Shown piece after piece: positions 1-11,735 of a DNA stretch of 64,000 nt. The first letter of the stretch is position 1. Every line of letters starts with the position of its first letter. Location: NCBI RefSeq assembly GCF_013744875.1, contig NZ_CP059399.1, positions 5,332,001 through 5,396,000 of the forward strand, written 5' to 3'. The position numbers and the translations under genes were made by a program. Below the pieces are notes generated by a model that ran no database searches, had not been told where the DNA came from, and saw only the letters and a program-made list of their open reading frames with translations. Source of the stretch: Nocardia huaxiensis (lineage in GTDB: Bacteria > Actinomycetota > Actinomycetes > Mycobacteriales > Mycobacteriaceae).

Positions 1-1
1 G

Positions 2-268
2 GTGCTCGCCATGGGCGTGTGCGCCTCCTCGGGCGGCATGTTCAACAACTACGCCATCGTGCAGGGCGTCGACCACGTGGTCCCGGTCGACATCTACCTG
101 CCCGGCTGCCCGCCGCGGCCGGAGATGCTGTTGAACGCGATCCTGAAGCTGCACGAGAAGATTCAGGAATCCCCGCTCGGCGTCAACCGCGCCGAAGCCA
201 TCGCCGCCGCCGAGGCCGCCGCGCTCGCCAGCACCCCCACCATTCAGCTGAAGGGGCTGCTGCGATGA
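2..268 (+). CDS. nuoB: NADH-quinone oxidoreductase subunit B, C-terminal part (cut by window edge)
   Basis: The last 88 residues of the NuoB subunit of respiratory complex I, which carries the terminal N2 [4Fe-4S] cluster next to the quinone site. Visible are the GVCASSGG segment and the PGCPPRPE signature, each contributing a cluster cysteine; the tandem-cysteine part lies before the window. The frame is open from base 2 and the true start is upstream. Its TGA overlaps the ATG of nuoC, so the genes are translationally coupled. The alanine-rich tail after GVNRAEA is an actinobacterial-style extension. Confidence 0.96.
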   Translation: MLAMGVCASSGGMFNNYAIVQGVDHVVPVDIYLPGCPPRPEMLLNAILKLHEKIQESPLGVNRAEAIAAAEAAALASTPTIQLKGLLR

Positions 269-1077
269 CCTTCGACGCACCGAGCCGTACCGAAAGTCCC
301 CCGGAGGATGCCGTGAAACCCCACGGTGAATCGAACCAGCCCATCGACCCGAAAGCGTCGGAAAACCAGACGCACACAGTCGAATCCGTGCCGACAGACC
401 AAGCCACGCCCCCCGCCGCGCCCGCCGACGAAGTGATCGGCGTGCGCACCGGCATGTTCGGGGTCTCCGGCACCGGCGACACCTCCGGCTACGGCCGGCT
501 GGTGCGCACCGTCGCCCTGCCCGGCGGCACGCCCCCGCCCTACGGCGGCTACTTCGACGACCTGGTCGCCGACCTGCACGCCGCGCTCGGGGTGCGCTTC
601 CGCGACGCCATCGAGAAGATCGTGGTCTTCCGCGGCGAGCTGACCTTGCACGTGCACCGCGAACACCTGCTCGCGGTCGCGAAAACCTTGCGCGACAACG
701 CCGCCCTGCGGTTCGAGCTGTGCCTGGGCGTGTCCGGGGCGCACTACCCCGAGGACAAGGACCGCGAACTGCACGCGGTGTATCACCTCAACTCCATCAC
801 CCACAATCGCCGGTTGCGGGTGGAAGTCGCTGCGCCCGACAGCGATCCGCACATCCCCTCGCTGTACGCGGTCTACCCGACCACGGACTGGCACGAGCGG
901 GAAACCTACGACTTCTTCGGCATCCTGTTCGACGGTCACCCCTCGCTGACCCGGATCGCCATGCCCGACGACTGGCGTGGCCACCCCCAGCGCAAGGACT
1001 ACCCGCTGGGCGGAATCCCGGTCGAGTACAAGGGCGCGCGCATCCCGCCGCCCGACGAGCGGAGGGCGTACTCCTAA
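265..1077 (+). CDS. nuoC: NADH-quinone oxidoreductase subunit C (30 kDa type)
   Basis: A 270-residue peripheral-arm subunit of complex I that packs against NuoD. The family signature [18 protein letters not shown] begins near residue 211 and is followed by the conserved [10 protein letters not shown] segment. The first ~60 residues are low-complexity, rich in Pro, Glu, Ser and Thr, and probably disordered; mycobacterial NuoC has a comparable leader. The ATG at 265 overlaps the nuoB stop; upstream in-frame starts would lie inside nuoB. The stop overlaps the nuoD start by one base. Confidence 0.96.
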   Translation: MTFDAPSRTESPPEDAVKPHGESNQPIDPKASENQTHTVESVPTDQATPPAAPADEVIGVRTGMFGVSGTGDTSGYGRLVRTVALPGGTPPPYGGYFDDLVADLHAALGVRFRDAIEKIVVFRGELTLHVHREHLLAVAKTLRDNAALRFELCLGVSGAHYPEDKDRELHAVYHLNSITHNRRLRVEVAAPDSDPHIPSLYAVYPTTDWHERETYDFFGILFDGHPSLTRIAMPDDWRGHPQRKDYPLGGIPVEYKGARIPPPDERRAYS

Positions 1078-2399
1078 TGAACGACACCGACATTCGCGCC
1101 GCCGAACAGGCCGCACCGCGCGAGATCACCCTGGCCGGCGGCGACTGGGACGAGCTCACCGCCGCCCTGGACGGGGCCGCCGAGGAACGCATCGTCGTGA
1201 ACATGGGCCCGCAGCACCCCTCCACGCACGGGGTGCTGCGCCTGATTCTCGAGATCGAGGGCGAAACCGTCACCGAAGCCCGCTGCGGCATCGGCTACCT
1301 GCACACCGGCATCGAGAAGAATCTCGAATACCGGTCCTGGGTGCAGGGCACCACCTTCGTCACGCGCATGGACTATCTCTCGCCGTTCTTCAACGAGACC
1401 GCCTACTGCCTGGGCGTGGAGAAGCTCCTCGACATCACCGACGCGATTCCCGAGCGCGTCAACGTGATTCGCGTGCTGCTGATGGAACTCAACCGCATCT
1501 CCTCGCACCTGGTGGCCCTGGCCACCGGCGGCATGGAGTTGGGCGCGCTGACCCCGATGCTGTTCGGCTTCCGCGAACGCGAACTCATCCTCGACGTGTT
1601 CGAGAACATCACCGGCCTGCGCATGAACCACGCCTACATCCGCCCCGGCGGCCTGGCGCAGGATCTGCCCGACGACGCGATCCCCAAGATCCGGGATCTG
1701 CTGGCGCTCATGCCGAAACGACTGCGCGACATGGAGTTGCTGCTCAACGAGAACCCCATCTGGAAGGCCCGCACCCGCAATGTCGGGTACCTGGACCTCA
1801 CCGGCTGCATGGCCCTCGGCATCACCGGCCCCGTGCTGCGCTCCACCGGTCTGCCGCACGACCTGCGCAAGGCCCAGCCCTACTGCGGCTACGAGACCTA
1901 CGAGTTCGACGTGCAGGTCGACACCGGCTGCGACTGCTACGGGCGCTACCTGATTCGCGTGAACGAGATGAAGGAATCGCTCAAGATCGTCGAACAGTGC
2001 CTGGACCGGCTGCGGCCCGGCCCGGTCATGGTGGAGGACCGCAAGATCGCCTGGCCCGCCGACCTGGAACTGGGGCCCGACGGACTCGGCAACTCCCCCA
2101 AGCACATCGGCAAGATCATGGGCACCTCCATGGAGGCGCTCATCCACCACTTCAAACTCGTCACCGAGGGCCTGCGCGTCCCGCCCGGCCAGGTGTACAC
2201 GGCGGTGGAATCCCCGCGCGGGGAACTGGGCGTGCACATGATCAGCGACGGCGGCACCCGCCCGTATCGCGTGCACTACCGCGATCCCTCGTTCACGAAT
2301 CTGCAAGCGGTGGCGGCAATGTGCGAGGGCGGCATGGTCGCCGACGTCATCGCCGCGGTGGCCAGTATCGATCCGGTGATGGGTGGAGTCGACCGATGA
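1077..2399 (+). CDS. nuoD: NADH-quinone oxidoreductase subunit D (49 kDa type)
   Basis: A 440-residue subunit forming the quinone-binding cavity with NuoB; it is evolutionarily related to [NiFe] hydrogenase large subunits but lacks metal cysteines. The 49-kDa hallmark [14 protein letters not shown] occurs near residue 43, followed by [10 protein letters not shown] and, at the end, the [10 protein letters not shown]-terminus that inserts near the quinone site. Length and C-terminal residues are normal, so the gene is intact. The ATG is embedded in the nuoC TAA (TAATG) and its TGA overlaps the nuoE ATG. Confidence 0.97.
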   Translation: MNDTDIRAAEQAAPREITLAGGDWDELTAALDGAAEERIVVNMGPQHPSTHGVLRLILEIEGETVTEARCGIGYLHTGIEKNLEYRSWVQGTTFVTRMDYLSPFFNETAYCLGVEKLLDITDAIPERVNVIRVLLMELNRISSHLVALATGGMELGALTPMLFGFRERELILDVFENITGLRMNHAYIRPGGLAQDLPDDAIPKIRDLLALMPKRLRDMELLLNENPIWKARTRNVGYLDLTGCMALGITGPVLRSTGLPHDLRKAQPYCGYETYEFDVQVDTGCDCYGRYLIRVNEMKESLKIVEQCLDRLRPGPVMVEDRKIAWPADLELGPDGLGNSPKHIGKIMGTSMEALIHHFKLVTEGLRVPPGQVYTAVESPRGELGVHMISDGGTRPYRVHYRDPSFTNLQAVAAMCEGGMVADVIAAVASIDPVMGGVDR

Positions 2400-3088
2400 C
2401 AGAGATCCTGCTCAACCTGACCGTGCGACCCATCCCGTACCCGAGCGAGGTACGCGAGCGGCTGCAAGAGGAAGCCAAGGTCATCATCGGCCGCTACCCG
2501 CACTCGCGCTCGGCCCTGCTGCCCCTGTTGCATCTGGTGCAATCGGTGGAGGGGTATGTGTCGGGCACCGGTATCGAATTCTGTGCCGAGCAGCTGGGAT
2601 TGACCGACGCCGAGGTGACCGCCGTGGCCACCTTCTACTCCATGTACCGGCGCACCCCGACCGGTGACTACCACGTCGGGGTGTGCACCAACACGCTGTG
2701 CGCGGTCATGGGCGGCGACCAGATCTTCGCCGAATTGAAGGAGCACCTGGGCATCAAGCACGGGGAGACCACCGCCGACGGCGCGATCACCCTCGAGCAC
2801 ATCGAATGCAACGCCGCCTGCGATTTCGCGCCCGTGGTCATGGTCAACTGGGAATTCCTGGACAACCAGACCCCCGAAAGCGCCAGGGCCCTGGTGGATT
2901 CGCTGCGCCGTGGCGAGCAGGTGACCGGTTCACGCAGTGCCATTCCGCTGTGCACCTTCCGCGAGACCGCCCGCATTCTCGCCGGATTCCCCGATCAACG
3001 GCCCGGCGCCACCGACGGCCAGGCCGGACCGGCAACCCTTGCCGGATTGCATGCCGCGCAAGAACAGTCGAACGGAGGCGACCGGTGA
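2396..3088 (+). CDS. nuoE: NADH-quinone oxidoreductase subunit E (24 kDa type)
   Basis: A 230-residue thioredoxin-fold subunit carrying the off-path N1a [2Fe-2S] cluster beside NuoF. The four ligands are visible as Cys97-x4-Cys102 (CTNTLC) and Cys138-x3-Cys142 (CNAAC). After the domain there is a ~75-residue low-complexity tail ([13 protein letters not shown] and similar) also seen in mycobacterial NuoE. ATG at 2396 overlaps nuoD stop by four bases; its own TGA overlaps the GTG of nuoF. Confidence 0.96.
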   Translation: MTEILLNLTVRPIPYPSEVRERLQEEAKVIIGRYPHSRSALLPLLHLVQSVEGYVSGTGIEFCAEQLGLTDAEVTAVATFYSMYRRTPTGDYHVGVCTNTLCAVMGGDQIFAELKEHLGIKHGETTADGAITLEHIECNAACDFAPVVMVNWEFLDNQTPESARALVDSLRRGEQVTGSRSAIPLCTFRETARILAGFPDQRPGATDGQAGPATLAGLHAAQEQSNGGDR

Positions 3089-4422
3089 CGCAAACCCTTC
3101 CCGCTCCCTCCGGCCTCACCCCGGTGCTGTCCAAGCACTGGGACGACCCGGACTCCTGGACCCTGGCCGCCTACAAAGGCCAGGGCGGATACCGGGCGCT
3201 GCCCAAAGCGTTGCGCATGCAACCGGACGAGGTCATCGCCACCGTCAAGGACTCCGGTCTGCGCGGGCGCGGCGGCGCGGGGTTCCCCACCGGCATGAAA
3301 TGGGGCTTCATCCCGCAGGGCCCCGGCCCGGACGGCATCACCAAGCCGCACTACCTGGTGGTCAACGCCGACGAGTCCGAACCCGGCACCTGCAAAGACA
3401 TTCCGTTGATGCTGGCCAGCCCGCACACCCTCCTCGAGGGCGTCATCATCGCCGCCTACGCCATCCGCGCCTCACACGCGTTCATCTACGTGCGCGGTGA
3501 AGTCGTCCCGGTGCTGCGGCGGCTGCAGGCCGCGGTCGAACAGGCGTATGCCGCAGGCTATCTCGGCCGCAATATCCAAGGCTCCGGTTACAACCTGGAC
3601 GTGGTCGTGCACGCCGGGGCCGGGGCCTACATCTGCGGTGAGGAAACCGCACTGCTCGACTCCCTCGAAGGCCGGCGCGGCCAGCCGCGCCTGCGCCCGC
3701 CGTTCCCCGCCGTCGCCGGGCTCTACGCCTGCCCGACCGTGGTCAACAATGTGGAATCCATCGCCTCCGTGCCGGCGATCATCGTCAACGGCGTCGACTG
3801 GTTCCGCGGGTTCGGCACCGAGAAATCCCCGGGCTTCACCCTGTACTCGCTCTCGGGTCACGTGACACGACCCGGCCAGTACGAGGCACCGTTGGGAATC
3901 ACCTTGCGGGAGTTGCTGACTCACGCCGGCGGGGTCCGCGCGGGCCACACCCTCAAGTTCTGGACGCCGGGCGGCTCCTCCACCCCGATCTTCACCGCCG
4001 AACACCTCGACGTCCCCCTCGACTACGAGGGCGTCGCCGCCGCCGGATCCATGCTCGGCACCAAGGCCTTGCAGATCTTCGACGACACCACCTGCGTGGT
4101 GCGTGCCGTGCTGCGCTGGACCGAGTTCTACGCCCACGAATCCTGCGGCAAATGCACCCCCTGCCGCGAAGGCACCTACTGGCTCGTCCAACTGCTCGAG
4201 CGGCTCGAGAACGGCCAGGGCCACTTCACCGACCTCGACAAACTCGCCGACATCGCCGACAACATCAACGGCAAATCGTTCTGCGCCCTCGGCGACGGCG
4301 CGGCCAGCCCGATCTTCTCCTCCCTGAAGTACTTCCGTGACGAGTACGCCGACCACATCACCGGCGGCGCCTGCCCGTTCGACCCGGCCCGATCCACCCT
4401 CTGGGCTGAAGGAGAGCGATGA
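3085..4422 (+). CDS. nuoF: NADH-quinone oxidoreductase subunit F (51 kDa, NADH/FMN-binding)
   Basis: A 445-residue subunit where NADH is oxidised by FMN and electrons enter the N3 cluster. The glycine-rich [10 protein letters not shown] loop is at residues 61-70, the [12 protein letters not shown] flavin segment follows, and the N3 ligands are seen in ESCGKCTPC (Cys354, 357, 360) and Cys400 in SFCALGDG. Start is GTG at 3085, overlapping the nuoE TGA; a later ATG would remove the conserved N-terminal part. Confidence 0.97.
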   Translation: MTQTLPAPSGLTPVLSKHWDDPDSWTLAAYKGQGGYRALPKALRMQPDEVIATVKDSGLRGRGGAGFPTGMKWGFIPQGPGPDGITKPHYLVVNADESEPGTCKDIPLMLASPHTLLEGVIIAAYAIRASHAFIYVRGEVVPVLRRLQAAVEQAYAAGYLGRNIQGSGYNLDVVVHAGAGAYICGEETALLDSLEGRRGQPRLRPPFPAVAGLYACPTVVNNVESIASVPAIIVNGVDWFRGFGTEKSPGFTLYSLSGHVTRPGQYEAPLGITLRELLTHAGGVRAGHTLKFWTPGGSSTPIFTAEHLDVPLDYEGVAAAGSMLGTKALQIFDDTTCVVRAVLRWTEFYAHESCGKCTPCREGTYWLVQLLERLENGQGHFTDLDKLADIADNINGKSFCALGDGAASPIFSSLKYFRDEYADHITGGACPFDPARSTLWAEGER

Positions 4423-6887
4423 CCAGCACAGTCAGCTCCAGCACCAGCGGCGGCCTCACCCCGGCCGAGCTGGTCAGCGTCACCATCGACGGCACCACGG
4501 TCTCGGTGCCGCCGGGCACCCTGCTCATCCGCGCCGCCGAACTCATCGGCATCCAGATCCCGCGCTTCTGCGACCATCCGCTGCTCGACCCGGTCGGCGC
4601 GTGCAGACAGTGCCTGGTCGAAGTGGAGGGGCAGCGCAAACCCGTCGCCTCCTGCACCATGACCGTCGCCGACGGCATGGTCGTCAACACCCAGCTCACC
4701 TCACCCGCCGCCGAAAAGGCGCAAGAGGGCGTGATGGAGCTGCTGCTCATCAACCACCCCCTGGACTGCCCGGTCTGCGACAAGGGCGGGGAATGCCCGC
4801 TGCAGAACCAGGCCATGTCCAACGGGCGCGCCGAATCCCGCTTCGACGGGGTGAAACGCACCTACCCGAAACCGATTCCGCTGTCCTCGGCCATCCTGCT
4901 CGACCGGGAACGGTGCGTGCTGTGCGCGCGCTGCACCCGGTTCTCCCAGCAGGTCGCCGGTGACCCGTTCATCGAGTTGATGGATCGCGGCGCGCTCCAG
5001 CAGGTCGGCATCGCGGCCGGGGAACCCCTGGATTCGTACTTCTCCGGCAATACCGTGCAGATCTGCCCGGTGGGCGCGCTCACCGGCAGCACCTACCGAT
5101 TCCGGGCGCGGCCATTCGATCTCGTATCCAGCCCGGCCGTGTGCGAGCACTGCGCCTCCGGATGCGCGCAGCGCACCGACCATCGGCGCGGGAAGGTCAT
5201 GCGCCGGCTCGCCGGTGACGACCCGCAGGTCAACGAGGAATGGAACTGCGACAAGGGACGATTCGCCTTCGCCTACGCCACCGAACGCGACCGGCTCACC
5301 ACCCCGCTGGTGCGCAGCTGGAACGGGCAGTTGCAGCCCGCCTCCTGGTCCGAGGCCATCGCCGCCGCGGCCCGCGGGCTGGCCGCCGCACGCGGTAATG
5401 CCGGTGTGCTCGTCGGCGGACGCGTCACCCTCGAGGACGCCTACGCCTACTCGAAGTTCGCGCGAGTCGCATTGGACACCAACGATATCGACTTCCGGGC
5501 GCGTGATCACTCGGCCGAGGAAGCCGACTTCCTGGCCGCCCGCGTCGCCGGACAGGGCATCACCGTCGACTACGCGGCCCTGGAACGCGCACCCATCGTG
5601 CTGCTTGCCGGATTCGAAGCCGAAGAGGAATCGCCGATCATCTACCTGCGGCTGCGTAAAGCCGCGCGCAAGAACGGGATCGGGATTCTGTCGCTCGCGC
5701 CCTACGAGACGCGCGGCCTGCAACGAATGAACGGCACCCTGGTGCCCACCGCACCCGGCGCCGAACCGCACGTGCTCGAAGCCCTGCGCACCGGCGACAC
5801 CAATGCCGCCGCACTGGATCCGGCCTGGCTCGCCGACATCAACGCCCTGCTGCGCTCGCCCGGCGCGATCATTCTCGTGGGTGAACGGCTCGGCGGCATC
5901 CCCGGTGGTTTGTCCGCCGCCGCACGCCTGGCCGACGACACCGGGGCAGCGCTGGCCTGGGTGCCGCGTCGGGCCGGGGAACGCGGCGCGCTCGAGGCCG
6001 GCGCCCTGCCCGGGTTGCTGCCCGGTGGGCGCGTCGTCACCGATTCCGTTGCCCGCCACCAGGTTCGCGACGCCTGGGGTGTCGAGGAACTGCCCGCCGA
6101 ACCCGGCCGCGACACCGCCGCCATCCTCGCCGCCGCACCCACCCTCGGGGCCATCCTCGTCGGCGGCGTCGAAGTCGGCGACCTGCCCGACCCGCACGCC
6201 GCGCTCACCGCCATCGACGCCGCCAGCTTCGTCGTCTCGATGGAACTGCGGCGCAGCGACATCAGCGACCGCGCCGACGTCGTGTTCCCCGTCGCCTCCG
6301 CCATGGAGAAGACCGGCACCTTCCTCACCTGGGAAGGCCGCCACCGCCAATTCGACGCCGCCCTGCGCGATTCCACCGTCCGCCGCGAACCCGCACCGCT
6401 GGCCGAATACCGGGTCCTCGACGCCATCGCCCACGAAATGGGTGTGCGCCTGGGCCTGCCGGACGCCGCCAGCGCCCGCGCCGAACTCGCCGACCTCGGC
6501 GTATGGGACGGACCGGCCGTGCCGACACCCCAGCACCGCCCGCACCCTATCGCGCAACCCGCCTCCGGCACCGCGGTGCTCTCGGCCTGGCGCATGCTCA
6601 TCGACCGCGGCCGCGGCCAGGACGGCGAACCCAACCTCGCCGGCACCGCCCGCACCCCCGTGGTGCGCCTGTCCCCGGCCACCGCCGCCGAAATCGGCGC
6701 CACCACAGGCGATCCCGTCACCGTCGGCAACGACCACGGCCACATCACCCTGCCGCTGGTCATCACCGAGATGCCCGACCGCGTGGTGTGGCTGCCCATG
6801 AATTCCCCCGGCTCCGATGTGCTGGTGCAACTGGGCACCACACCGGGCCACATCGTGCGCATCCGACGGGAGGACCACCGTGAGTGA
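4419..6887 (+). CDS. nuoG: NADH-quinone oxidoreductase subunit G (75 kDa)
   Basis: An 822-residue Fe-S subunit conducting electrons from NuoF towards NuoI. The N-terminal [2Fe-2S] ligands are Cys51, Cys62, Cys65 and Cys79; next come the His-containing motif [14 protein letters not shown], the CVLCARC cluster motif, and a CEHCASGC...NCDKG motif matching the extra N7 [4Fe-4S] cluster found only in some bacterial complex I. The rest is a degenerate molybdopterin-oxidoreductase domain. The start overlaps nuoF by four bases. The stop lies five bases inside nuoH. Confidence 0.96.
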   Translation: MTSTVSSSTSGGLTPAELVSVTIDGTTVSVPPGTLLIRAAELIGIQIPRFCDHPLLDPVGACRQCLVEVEGQRKPVASCTMTVADGMVVNTQLTSPAAEKAQEGVMELLLINHPLDCPVCDKGGECPLQNQAMSNGRAESRFDGVKRTYPKPIPLSSAILLDRERCVLCARCTRFSQQVAGDPFIELMDRGALQQVGIAAGEPLDSYFSGNTVQICPVGALTGSTYRFRARPFDLVSSPAVCEHCASGCAQRTDHRRGKVMRRLAGDDPQVNEEWNCDKGRFAFAYATERDRLTTPLVRSWNGQLQPASWSEAIAAAARGLAAARGNAGVLVGGRVTLEDAYAYSKFARVALDTNDIDFRARDHSAEEADFLAARVAGQGITVDYAALERAPIVLLAGFEAEEESPIIYLRLRKAARKNGIGILSLAPYETRGLQRMNGTLVPTAPGAEPHVLEALRTGDTNAAALDPAWLADINALLRSPGAIILVGERLGGIPGGLSAAARLADDTGAALAWVPRRAGERGALEAGALPGLLPGGRVVTDSVARHQVRDAWGVEELPAEPGRDTAAILAAAPTLGAILVGGVEVGDLPDPHAALTAIDAASFVVSMELRRSDISDRADVVFPVASAMEKTGTFLTWEGRHRQFDAALRDSTVRREPAPLAEYRVLDAIAHEMGVRLGLPDAASARAELADLGVWDGPAVPTPQHRPHPIAQPASGTAVLSAWRMLIDRGRGQDGEPNLAGTARTPVVRLSPATAAEIGATTGDPVTVGNDHGHITLPLVITEMPDRVVWLPMNSPGSDVLVQLGTTPGHIVRIRREDHRE

Positions 6888-8700
6888 CCTGGCCCTGCAA
6901 CTCCTGGCCGCCCAGCCCGGAGACTACGGCGGGCTCGGCGTATTCGGGCGCGACCCGTGGTGGCTGATCCTCGTCAAATCGATCGGCATCTTCGTGTTCC
7001 TGCTGCTGACCCCCATGCTGGCCGTCTACGCGGAACGAAAGATCGTGGCGTTCATGCAGATGCGCGTCGGCCCCAACCGGGTCGGGCCGCGCGGCACCCT
7101 GCAATCCATCGCCGACGGCGTGAAGATGCTGCTCAAAGAGGACATCATCCCCGCCATCGTCGACAAGCCCATCTTCATTCTGGCGCCGATCATTTCGCTC
7201 ATCCCGGCCGTCATGGCCTTCGCGGTCATCCCGTTCGGGCCCGAAGTGTCCATGTTCGGGGTGCGGACACCGTTGCAGCTCACCGACATGCCCGTGGGTG
7301 TGCTCTACATCCTGGCCATGGCCTCGGTCGGCGTGTACGGCATCGTGCTCGCGGGCTGGGCGTCCGGGTCCACCTACCCGCTGCTGGGTGGACTGCGCTC
7401 CACCGCCCAGGTCATCTCCTACGAGATCGCCATGGCCCTGTGCTTCGCGGCGGTGTTCCTGCTCTCGGGCACCATGGCCACCTCCGGCATCGTCGAAGCC
7501 CAGTACGGCACCTGGTACGTCTTCCTGCTGCTGCCCTCGTTCCTCATCTACGCGGTCTCCATGGTCGGTGAAACCAACCGTGCGCCTTTCGATTTGCCCG
7601 AGGCCGAAGGTGAGCTGGTCGGCGGTTTCCACACCGAATACTCCTCGCTCAAATTCGCCATGTTCATGATGGCCGAGTACATCAATATGGCGACCGTGTC
7701 GGCGCTGGCCACCACACTGTTCTTCGGCGGCTGGCACGCGCCGTTCCCGATCAGCCTGTGGGCGGGCGCCAACTCCGGCTGGTGGCCCATGCTGTGGTTC
7801 ACCGCCAAGGTGTGGCTGTTCCTGTTCGTATTCATCTGGCTGCGCGGCACCCTGCCGCGACTGCGCTACGACCAGTTCATGAACCTGGGCTGGAAGCTGC
7901 TCATCCCGGTCTCCCTCGCCTGGGTCATGTTCGTGGCCACGCTGCGGGTGCTCGAGAACGAGGGCTACCACGTGCAGACCCCGGGCATGGTCATCGGCGG
8001 CATCGTGGTCGCACTGCTGTTGCTGGGCATGGTGATTCGCGCCGGGCACGCCGGAGACGACCGTACCAAGGCCGCCCCCGACGCCACCGCGACCACCATG
8101 TACTCCGACTTCCCGGTCCCGCCCATGCCCACCGAACCGGCCAAGGCGAGCGCGAAACCGGGACTGCTGGAGCCGCTCGGCGGATTCTTCGTCACCTTCA
8201 TGACGATGTTCAAAAAGCCCAACACCGAGCTCTACCCCGAGGTGAAAACCCCCACCGCGCCGCGCTATCACGGCCGGCACCAACTCAACCGGCATCCCGA
8301 CGGGCTGGAAAAGTGCATCGGCTGCGAGCTGTGCGCATGGGCCTGCCCCGCCGACGCCATCTACGTCGAAGGCGCCGACAACACCGAGGAAGCCCGCTTC
8401 TCGCCCGGCGAACGCTACGGGCGCGTCTACCAGATCAACTACCTGCGCTGCATCGGCTGCGGCCTGTGCATCGAAGCCTGCCCCACCCGGGCGCTGACCA
8501 TGACCAACGAATACGAACTGGCCGACGACAATCGCGCCGACCTCATCTACGAAAAGCAGGACCTGCTCGCCGACCTCCAAGCCGGCATGCTCGCCCCGCC
8601 GCACGCCATGTACCCCGGCGCGGACGAAGGCTCCTACTACCGCGGTGAAGTCCCCGGCGCGACAACCGAGTTGGCCGCATCGGAAGGCGGGCAGCGATGA
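6880..8700 (+). CDS. nuoH-nuoI: Single-frame fusion of NuoH and NuoI (complex I membrane subunit joined to the 2x[4Fe-4S] subunit)
   Basis: A 606-residue product in one open frame. Residues 1 to ~405 are NuoH (subunit 1): several hydrophobic helices and the quinone-site loop [16 protein letters not shown]. The linker has the actinobacterial NuoH tail motif FPVPPMP (about 411-417). From about residue 430 ([16 protein letters not shown]) it is NuoI, with two ferredoxin motifs, Cys479-482-485-489 and Cys524-527-530-534 (clusters N6a, N6b). No stop lies between the parts. Internal ATGs at 8098 and 8125 could in principle start a separate NuoI, but neither has a clear Shine-Dalgarno. Start GTG at 6880 overlaps nuoG. 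nuoH and nuoI are normally separate genes; here fusion, internal initiation or a base-call error are the options. Confidence 0.93.
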   Translation: MSDLALQLLAAQPGDYGGLGVFGRDPWWLILVKSIGIFVFLLLTPMLAVYAERKIVAFMQMRVGPNRVGPRGTLQSIADGVKMLLKEDIIPAIVDKPIFILAPIISLIPAVMAFAVIPFGPEVSMFGVRTPLQLTDMPVGVLYILAMASVGVYGIVLAGWASGSTYPLLGGLRSTAQVISYEIAMALCFAAVFLLSGTMATSGIVEAQYGTWYVFLLLPSFLIYAVSMVGETNRAPFDLPEAEGELVGGFHTEYSSLKFAMFMMAEYINMATVSALATTLFFGGWHAPFPISLWAGANSGWWPMLWFTAKVWLFLFVFIWLRGTLPRLRYDQFMNLGWKLLIPVSLAWVMFVATLRVLENEGYHVQTPGMVIGGIVVALLLLGMVIRAGHAGDDRTKAAPDATATTMYSDFPVPPMPTEPAKASAKPGLLEPLGGFFVTFMTMFKKPNTELYPEVKTPTAPRYHGRHQLNRHPDGLEKCIGCELCAWACPADAIYVEGADNTEEARFSPGERYGRVYQINYLRCIGCGLCIEACPTRALTMTNEYELADDNRADLIYEKQDLLADLQAGMLAPPHAMYPGADEGSYYRGEVPGATTELAASEGGQR

Positions 8701-9542
8701 TCGACCATCTCGCCCAACAGGGCCAGCAACTCATCACCCACACCGGCACCGGCGAAGCCGTCCAATTCTGGATCCTCGCCGTCGTCGCCGTCGCCGGAGC
8801 ACTCGGCATGGTGTGCGCCCGCAAAGCCGTGCACTCGGCCCTGTGCCTGGCCGCCACCATGATCACCCTGTCGGCGTTCTACATCGCCCAGAGCGCCCTG
8901 TTCCTGGGCATCGTGCAGATCGTCGTCTACACCGGCGCGGTCATGATGCTGTTCCTGTTCGTGCTCATGCTCGTCGGCGTCGACTCCGCCGAATCATTGA
9001 AGGAGACCCTGCGCGGGCATCGGCTCGCGGTGCTCATCGTCGGCATCGGCTTCGGCATGCTGCTCATCGCCGCCATCGCGCGCGGCATGAGCGCCGACAG
9101 CGTCGCCGACACCGGCGGCATCGGGCTCGGCGGCGACAACACCGTCGCCGCCCTGGCCGAACTGATCTTCGTGCGCTACGTGTGGGCATTCGAACTGACC
9201 GGGGCGCTGCTCATCACCGCCACCATCGGCGCCATGGTGCTCGCCCACCGCGAACGCTTCGGCCCGCCCACCGATCAGCGCGAACAGTCCAAACAGCGCT
9301 TCCGGGAAGGGAAACGGGTCACCCCGCTGCCCACCCCCGGCGTGTACGCCCGCCACAACGCCGTCGACACCCCCGCCCGGCTGCCCGACGGCTCCTTCGA
9401 GGAACTGTCGGTCTCCACCATCCTGCGGCACCGGCGCAACCGCGCCCACGAACAAGCCGCGGTGCTGTCGGTCGGCAACGGAAACAGCAACGGGCACAAC
9501 GGCAACGGCAAGACCGGCGACCACTCTCACGAGGAAGGCTAG
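8697..9542 (+). CDS. nuoJ: NADH-quinone oxidoreductase subunit J
   Basis: A 281-residue membrane subunit of complex I (subunit 6 type) that links the quinone site to the proton channels. Five hydrophobic segments occupy roughly residues 20-185, including the [16 protein letters not shown] pi-bulge helix motif. The last ~85 residues are hydrophilic and end in an Asn/Gly/His-rich run, a C-terminal extension absent from the shorter enterobacterial protein. ATG at 8697 overlaps the previous stop. Confidence 0.95.
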   Translation: MIDHLAQQGQQLITHTGTGEAVQFWILAVVAVAGALGMVCARKAVHSALCLAATMITLSAFYIAQSALFLGIVQIVVYTGAVMMLFLFVLMLVGVDSAESLKETLRGHRLAVLIVGIGFGMLLIAAIARGMSADSVADTGGIGLGGDNTVAALAELIFVRYVWAFELTGALLITATIGAMVLAHRERFGPPTDQREQSKQRFREGKRVTPLPTPGVYARHNAVDTPARLPDGSFEELSVSTILRHRRNRAHEQAAVLSVGNGNSNGHNGNGKTGDHSHEEG

Positions 9543-9544
9543 CG

Positions 9545-9844
9545 GTGAACCCGGACAACTATCTGTATCTCTCGGCGCTGCTGTTCACCATCGGCGCGGC
9601 CGGTGTGCTGGTGCGCCGCAACGCCATCGTGGTGTTCATGTGCATCGAGCTCATGCTCAACGCGGTCAATCTCGCCTTCGTCACCTTCGCCCGCCTGCAC
9701 GGCAACCTCGACGGGCAGGTGTTCGCCTTCTTCACCATGGTCGTGGCCGCCGCCGAAGTCGTGGTCGGACTCGCCATCATCATGACCATCTTCCGTGCCC
9801 GCCGCTCGACCTCGGTCGACGACGCCAACCTGCTGCGGTACTGA
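9545..9844 (+). CDS. nuoK: NADH-quinone oxidoreductase subunit K
   Basis: A 99-residue, three-helix subunit (4L/MrpC type) of the proton-translocating arm. It contains the conserved membrane glutamates in [15 protein letters not shown] and in [12 protein letters not shown]. The GTG at 9545 lies two bases after the nuoJ stop, and no earlier start gives a family-like N-terminus. nuoL begins one base after the stop codon. Confidence 0.95.
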   Translation: MNPDNYLYLSALLFTIGAAGVLVRRNAIVVFMCIELMLNAVNLAFVTFARLHGNLDGQVFAFFTMVVAAAEVVVGLAIIMTIFRARRSTSVDDANLLRY

Positions 9845-9845
9845 C

Positions 9846-11735
9846 ATGGATACCGCACAGATGATGCTGTGGCTGCTGCCGGCCCTGCCGCTGGGTGGGG
9901 CCGTATTCCTGCTGCTGGCAGGACGATTCAGCGATGCGTGGGGACACCTCGTCGGTGTCGTGATGGCCCTGGCCTCCTTCGGGGTGGCAGCGTGGGCGTT
10001 CTTCGACATGCTCGACCGCGCCGACGGCGAACGCGCGGTGAGCCATTCACTGTTCAGCTGGGTGCCCGTCACCGGACTGCAGGTGGACTTCGCGCTGCAA
10101 CTCGACCAGCTGTCGATGTGCTTCGCGCTGCTGATCACCGGCGTCGGATCGCTCATCCACATCTATTCGGTCGGCTACATGGCCCACGATCCGGGACGGC
10201 GGCGCTTCTTCGCCTACCTGAACCTGTTCCTCGCGGCCATGCTGGTGCTCGTGCTCGCCGGGAACTACCTGGTGCTCTACCTGGGCTGGGAAGCCGTCGG
10301 CCTGGCCTCCTACCTGCTCATCGGGTTCTGGTACCAGAAGCCTTCGGCGGCAACGGCAGCCAAGAAAGCCTTCATCGTCAACCGGGTCGGCGACATGGGA
10401 TTGGCCATCGCGCTCATGGTCATGTTCGCCACCTTCGGCAGCATCGACTTCGCCACCGTGTTCGGGGCGGCCGGCGCGGCAGGCGAAGGGACGCTCACCG
10501 CGATCGGGTTGCTGCTGCTGTTGGGTGCGTGCGGCAAGTCCGCGCAGGTGCCGCTGCAATCCTGGCTCGGCGACGCCATGGAGGGTCCGACGCCGGTGTC
10601 GGCGCTCATCCACGCCGCCACCATGGTCACCGCCGGTGTGTACCTGATCGCGCGCTCGAACCCGATCTTCGATCTGGCGCCCGGTGCACAGGCCGCCGTG
10701 ATGGCAGTCGGTGCAATCACTTTGCTGTTCGGTGCGATCATCGGCTGCGCCAAGGACGACATCAAGAAGGCGCTGGCCGCCTCGACCATGAGCCAGATCG
10801 GGTACATGATCCTGGCCGCCGGACTCGGCCCCGTCGGCTACGCCGCGGCCATCATGCACCTGCTCACCCACGGGTTCTTCAAGGCCGGACTGTTCCTCGG
10901 CGCCGGCTCGGTCATGCACGCCATGGACGACGAAACCGATATGCGACGCTACGGCGGGCTGCGCAAACTGCTGCCCATCACCTACGTCACCTTCGGCTTC
11001 GGCTACCTCGCCATCCTCGGCGTGCCGCCGTTCGCGGGCTTCTTCTCCAAGGACCGCATCATCGAAGCCGCCTTCGCACACGGCGGATTCGCCGGCATCA
11101 TCACCGGATTGGCGGCGTTGGTCGGCGCCGGTATCACCGCCTTCTACATGACCCGCGTCATGATCCTCACCTTCTTCGGTGAGAAGCGGTGGAAGGACGG
11201 CGTGCACCCGCACGAGGCTCCCGCCTCCATGACCGGCCCGATGATCCTGCTGGCCTTCGGTTCCCTGGCCTCGGGCGCCCTGCTCGCCTGGGGCAGCGCC
11301 CTGCAGAACTGGCTGGAACCGGTCGTCGGCTACCACCACGCCGAACCCGTCATCCCGGTGTGGGCGGTCACCTTCTTCGCCCTCGCCGTCGTCGCGGCCG
11401 GAGTCTGGGTCGCCTACGACCAGTACGCCAAACAGGCCATCCCCGAAACCGCGCCCGCCGCAACACCTCTCATCGAAGCCGCCCGCCGCGACCTCTACGG
11501 CGACGCGGTCAACGAGGCCGCGTTCATGCGCCCCGGCCAGCACCTGACCCGCTCGCTGGTGTTCGTCGACAACCGCGGCATCGACGGCCTGGTCAACACC
11601 ACCGCCGCCGTCATCGGCGGCCTGTCCGCCCGAATCCGCCGCGTGCAAAGCGGATTCGTACGCTCCTACGCCCTGTCCATGTTCACCGGCGCGGCCCTGG
11701 TGGCCGCCGCCCTGCTGGCGGTGAGGTTGCTTTGA
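9846..11735 (+). CDS. nuoL: NADH-quinone oxidoreductase subunit L
   Basis: A 629-residue antiporter-like subunit at the distal end of the membrane arm; it pumps protons and carries the lateral helix. Conserved elements include [30 protein letters not shown] and the [23 protein letters not shown] region (quoted in parts: key Lys/His residues of the half-channels are present). Start ATG at 9846; earlier in-frame codons run through nuoK. The stop codon TGA is shared with the TTG start of nuoM. Confidence 0.96.
   Translation: MDTAQMMLWLLPALPLGGAVFLLLAGRFSDAWGHLVGVVMALASFGVAAWAFFDMLDRADGERAVSHSLFSWVPVTGLQVDFALQLDQLSMCFALLITGVGSLIHIYSVGYMAHDPGRRRFFAYLNLFLAAMLVLVLAGNYLVLYLGWEAVGLASYLLIGFWYQKPSAATAAKKAFIVNRVGDMGLAIALMVMFATFGSIDFATVFGAAGAAGEGTLTAIGLLLLLGACGKSAQVPLQSWLGDAMEGPTPVSALIHAATMVTAGVYLIARSNPIFDLAPGAQAAVMAVGAITLLFGAIIGCAKDDIKKALAASTMSQIGYMILAAGLGPVGYAAAIMHLLTHGFFKAGLFLGAGSVMHAMDDETDMRRYGGLRKLLPITYVTFGFGYLAILGVPPFAGFFSKDRIIEAAFAHGGFAGIITGLAALVGAGITAFYMTRVMILTFFGEKRWKDGVHPHEAPASMTGPMILLAFGSLASGALLAWGSALQNWLEPVVGYHHAEPVIPVWAVTFFALAVVAAGVWVAYDQYAKQAIPETAPAATPLIEAARRDLYGDAVNEAAFMRPGQHLTRSLVFVDNRGIDGLVNTTAAVIGGLSARIRRVQSGFVRSYALSMFTGAALVAAALLAVRLL

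Noticed and set aside
4701..6878. 725-codon open frame antisense to nuoG
   Set aside because: High GC at third positions keeps antisense frames open; composition is Gly/His/Asp/Val rich with no domain, and nuoG is unambiguous.
6763..8604. 613-codon open frame antisense to nuoH-nuoI
   Set aside because: Same antisense artefact; low-complexity Gly/Asp/Glu/His composition, no motifs.
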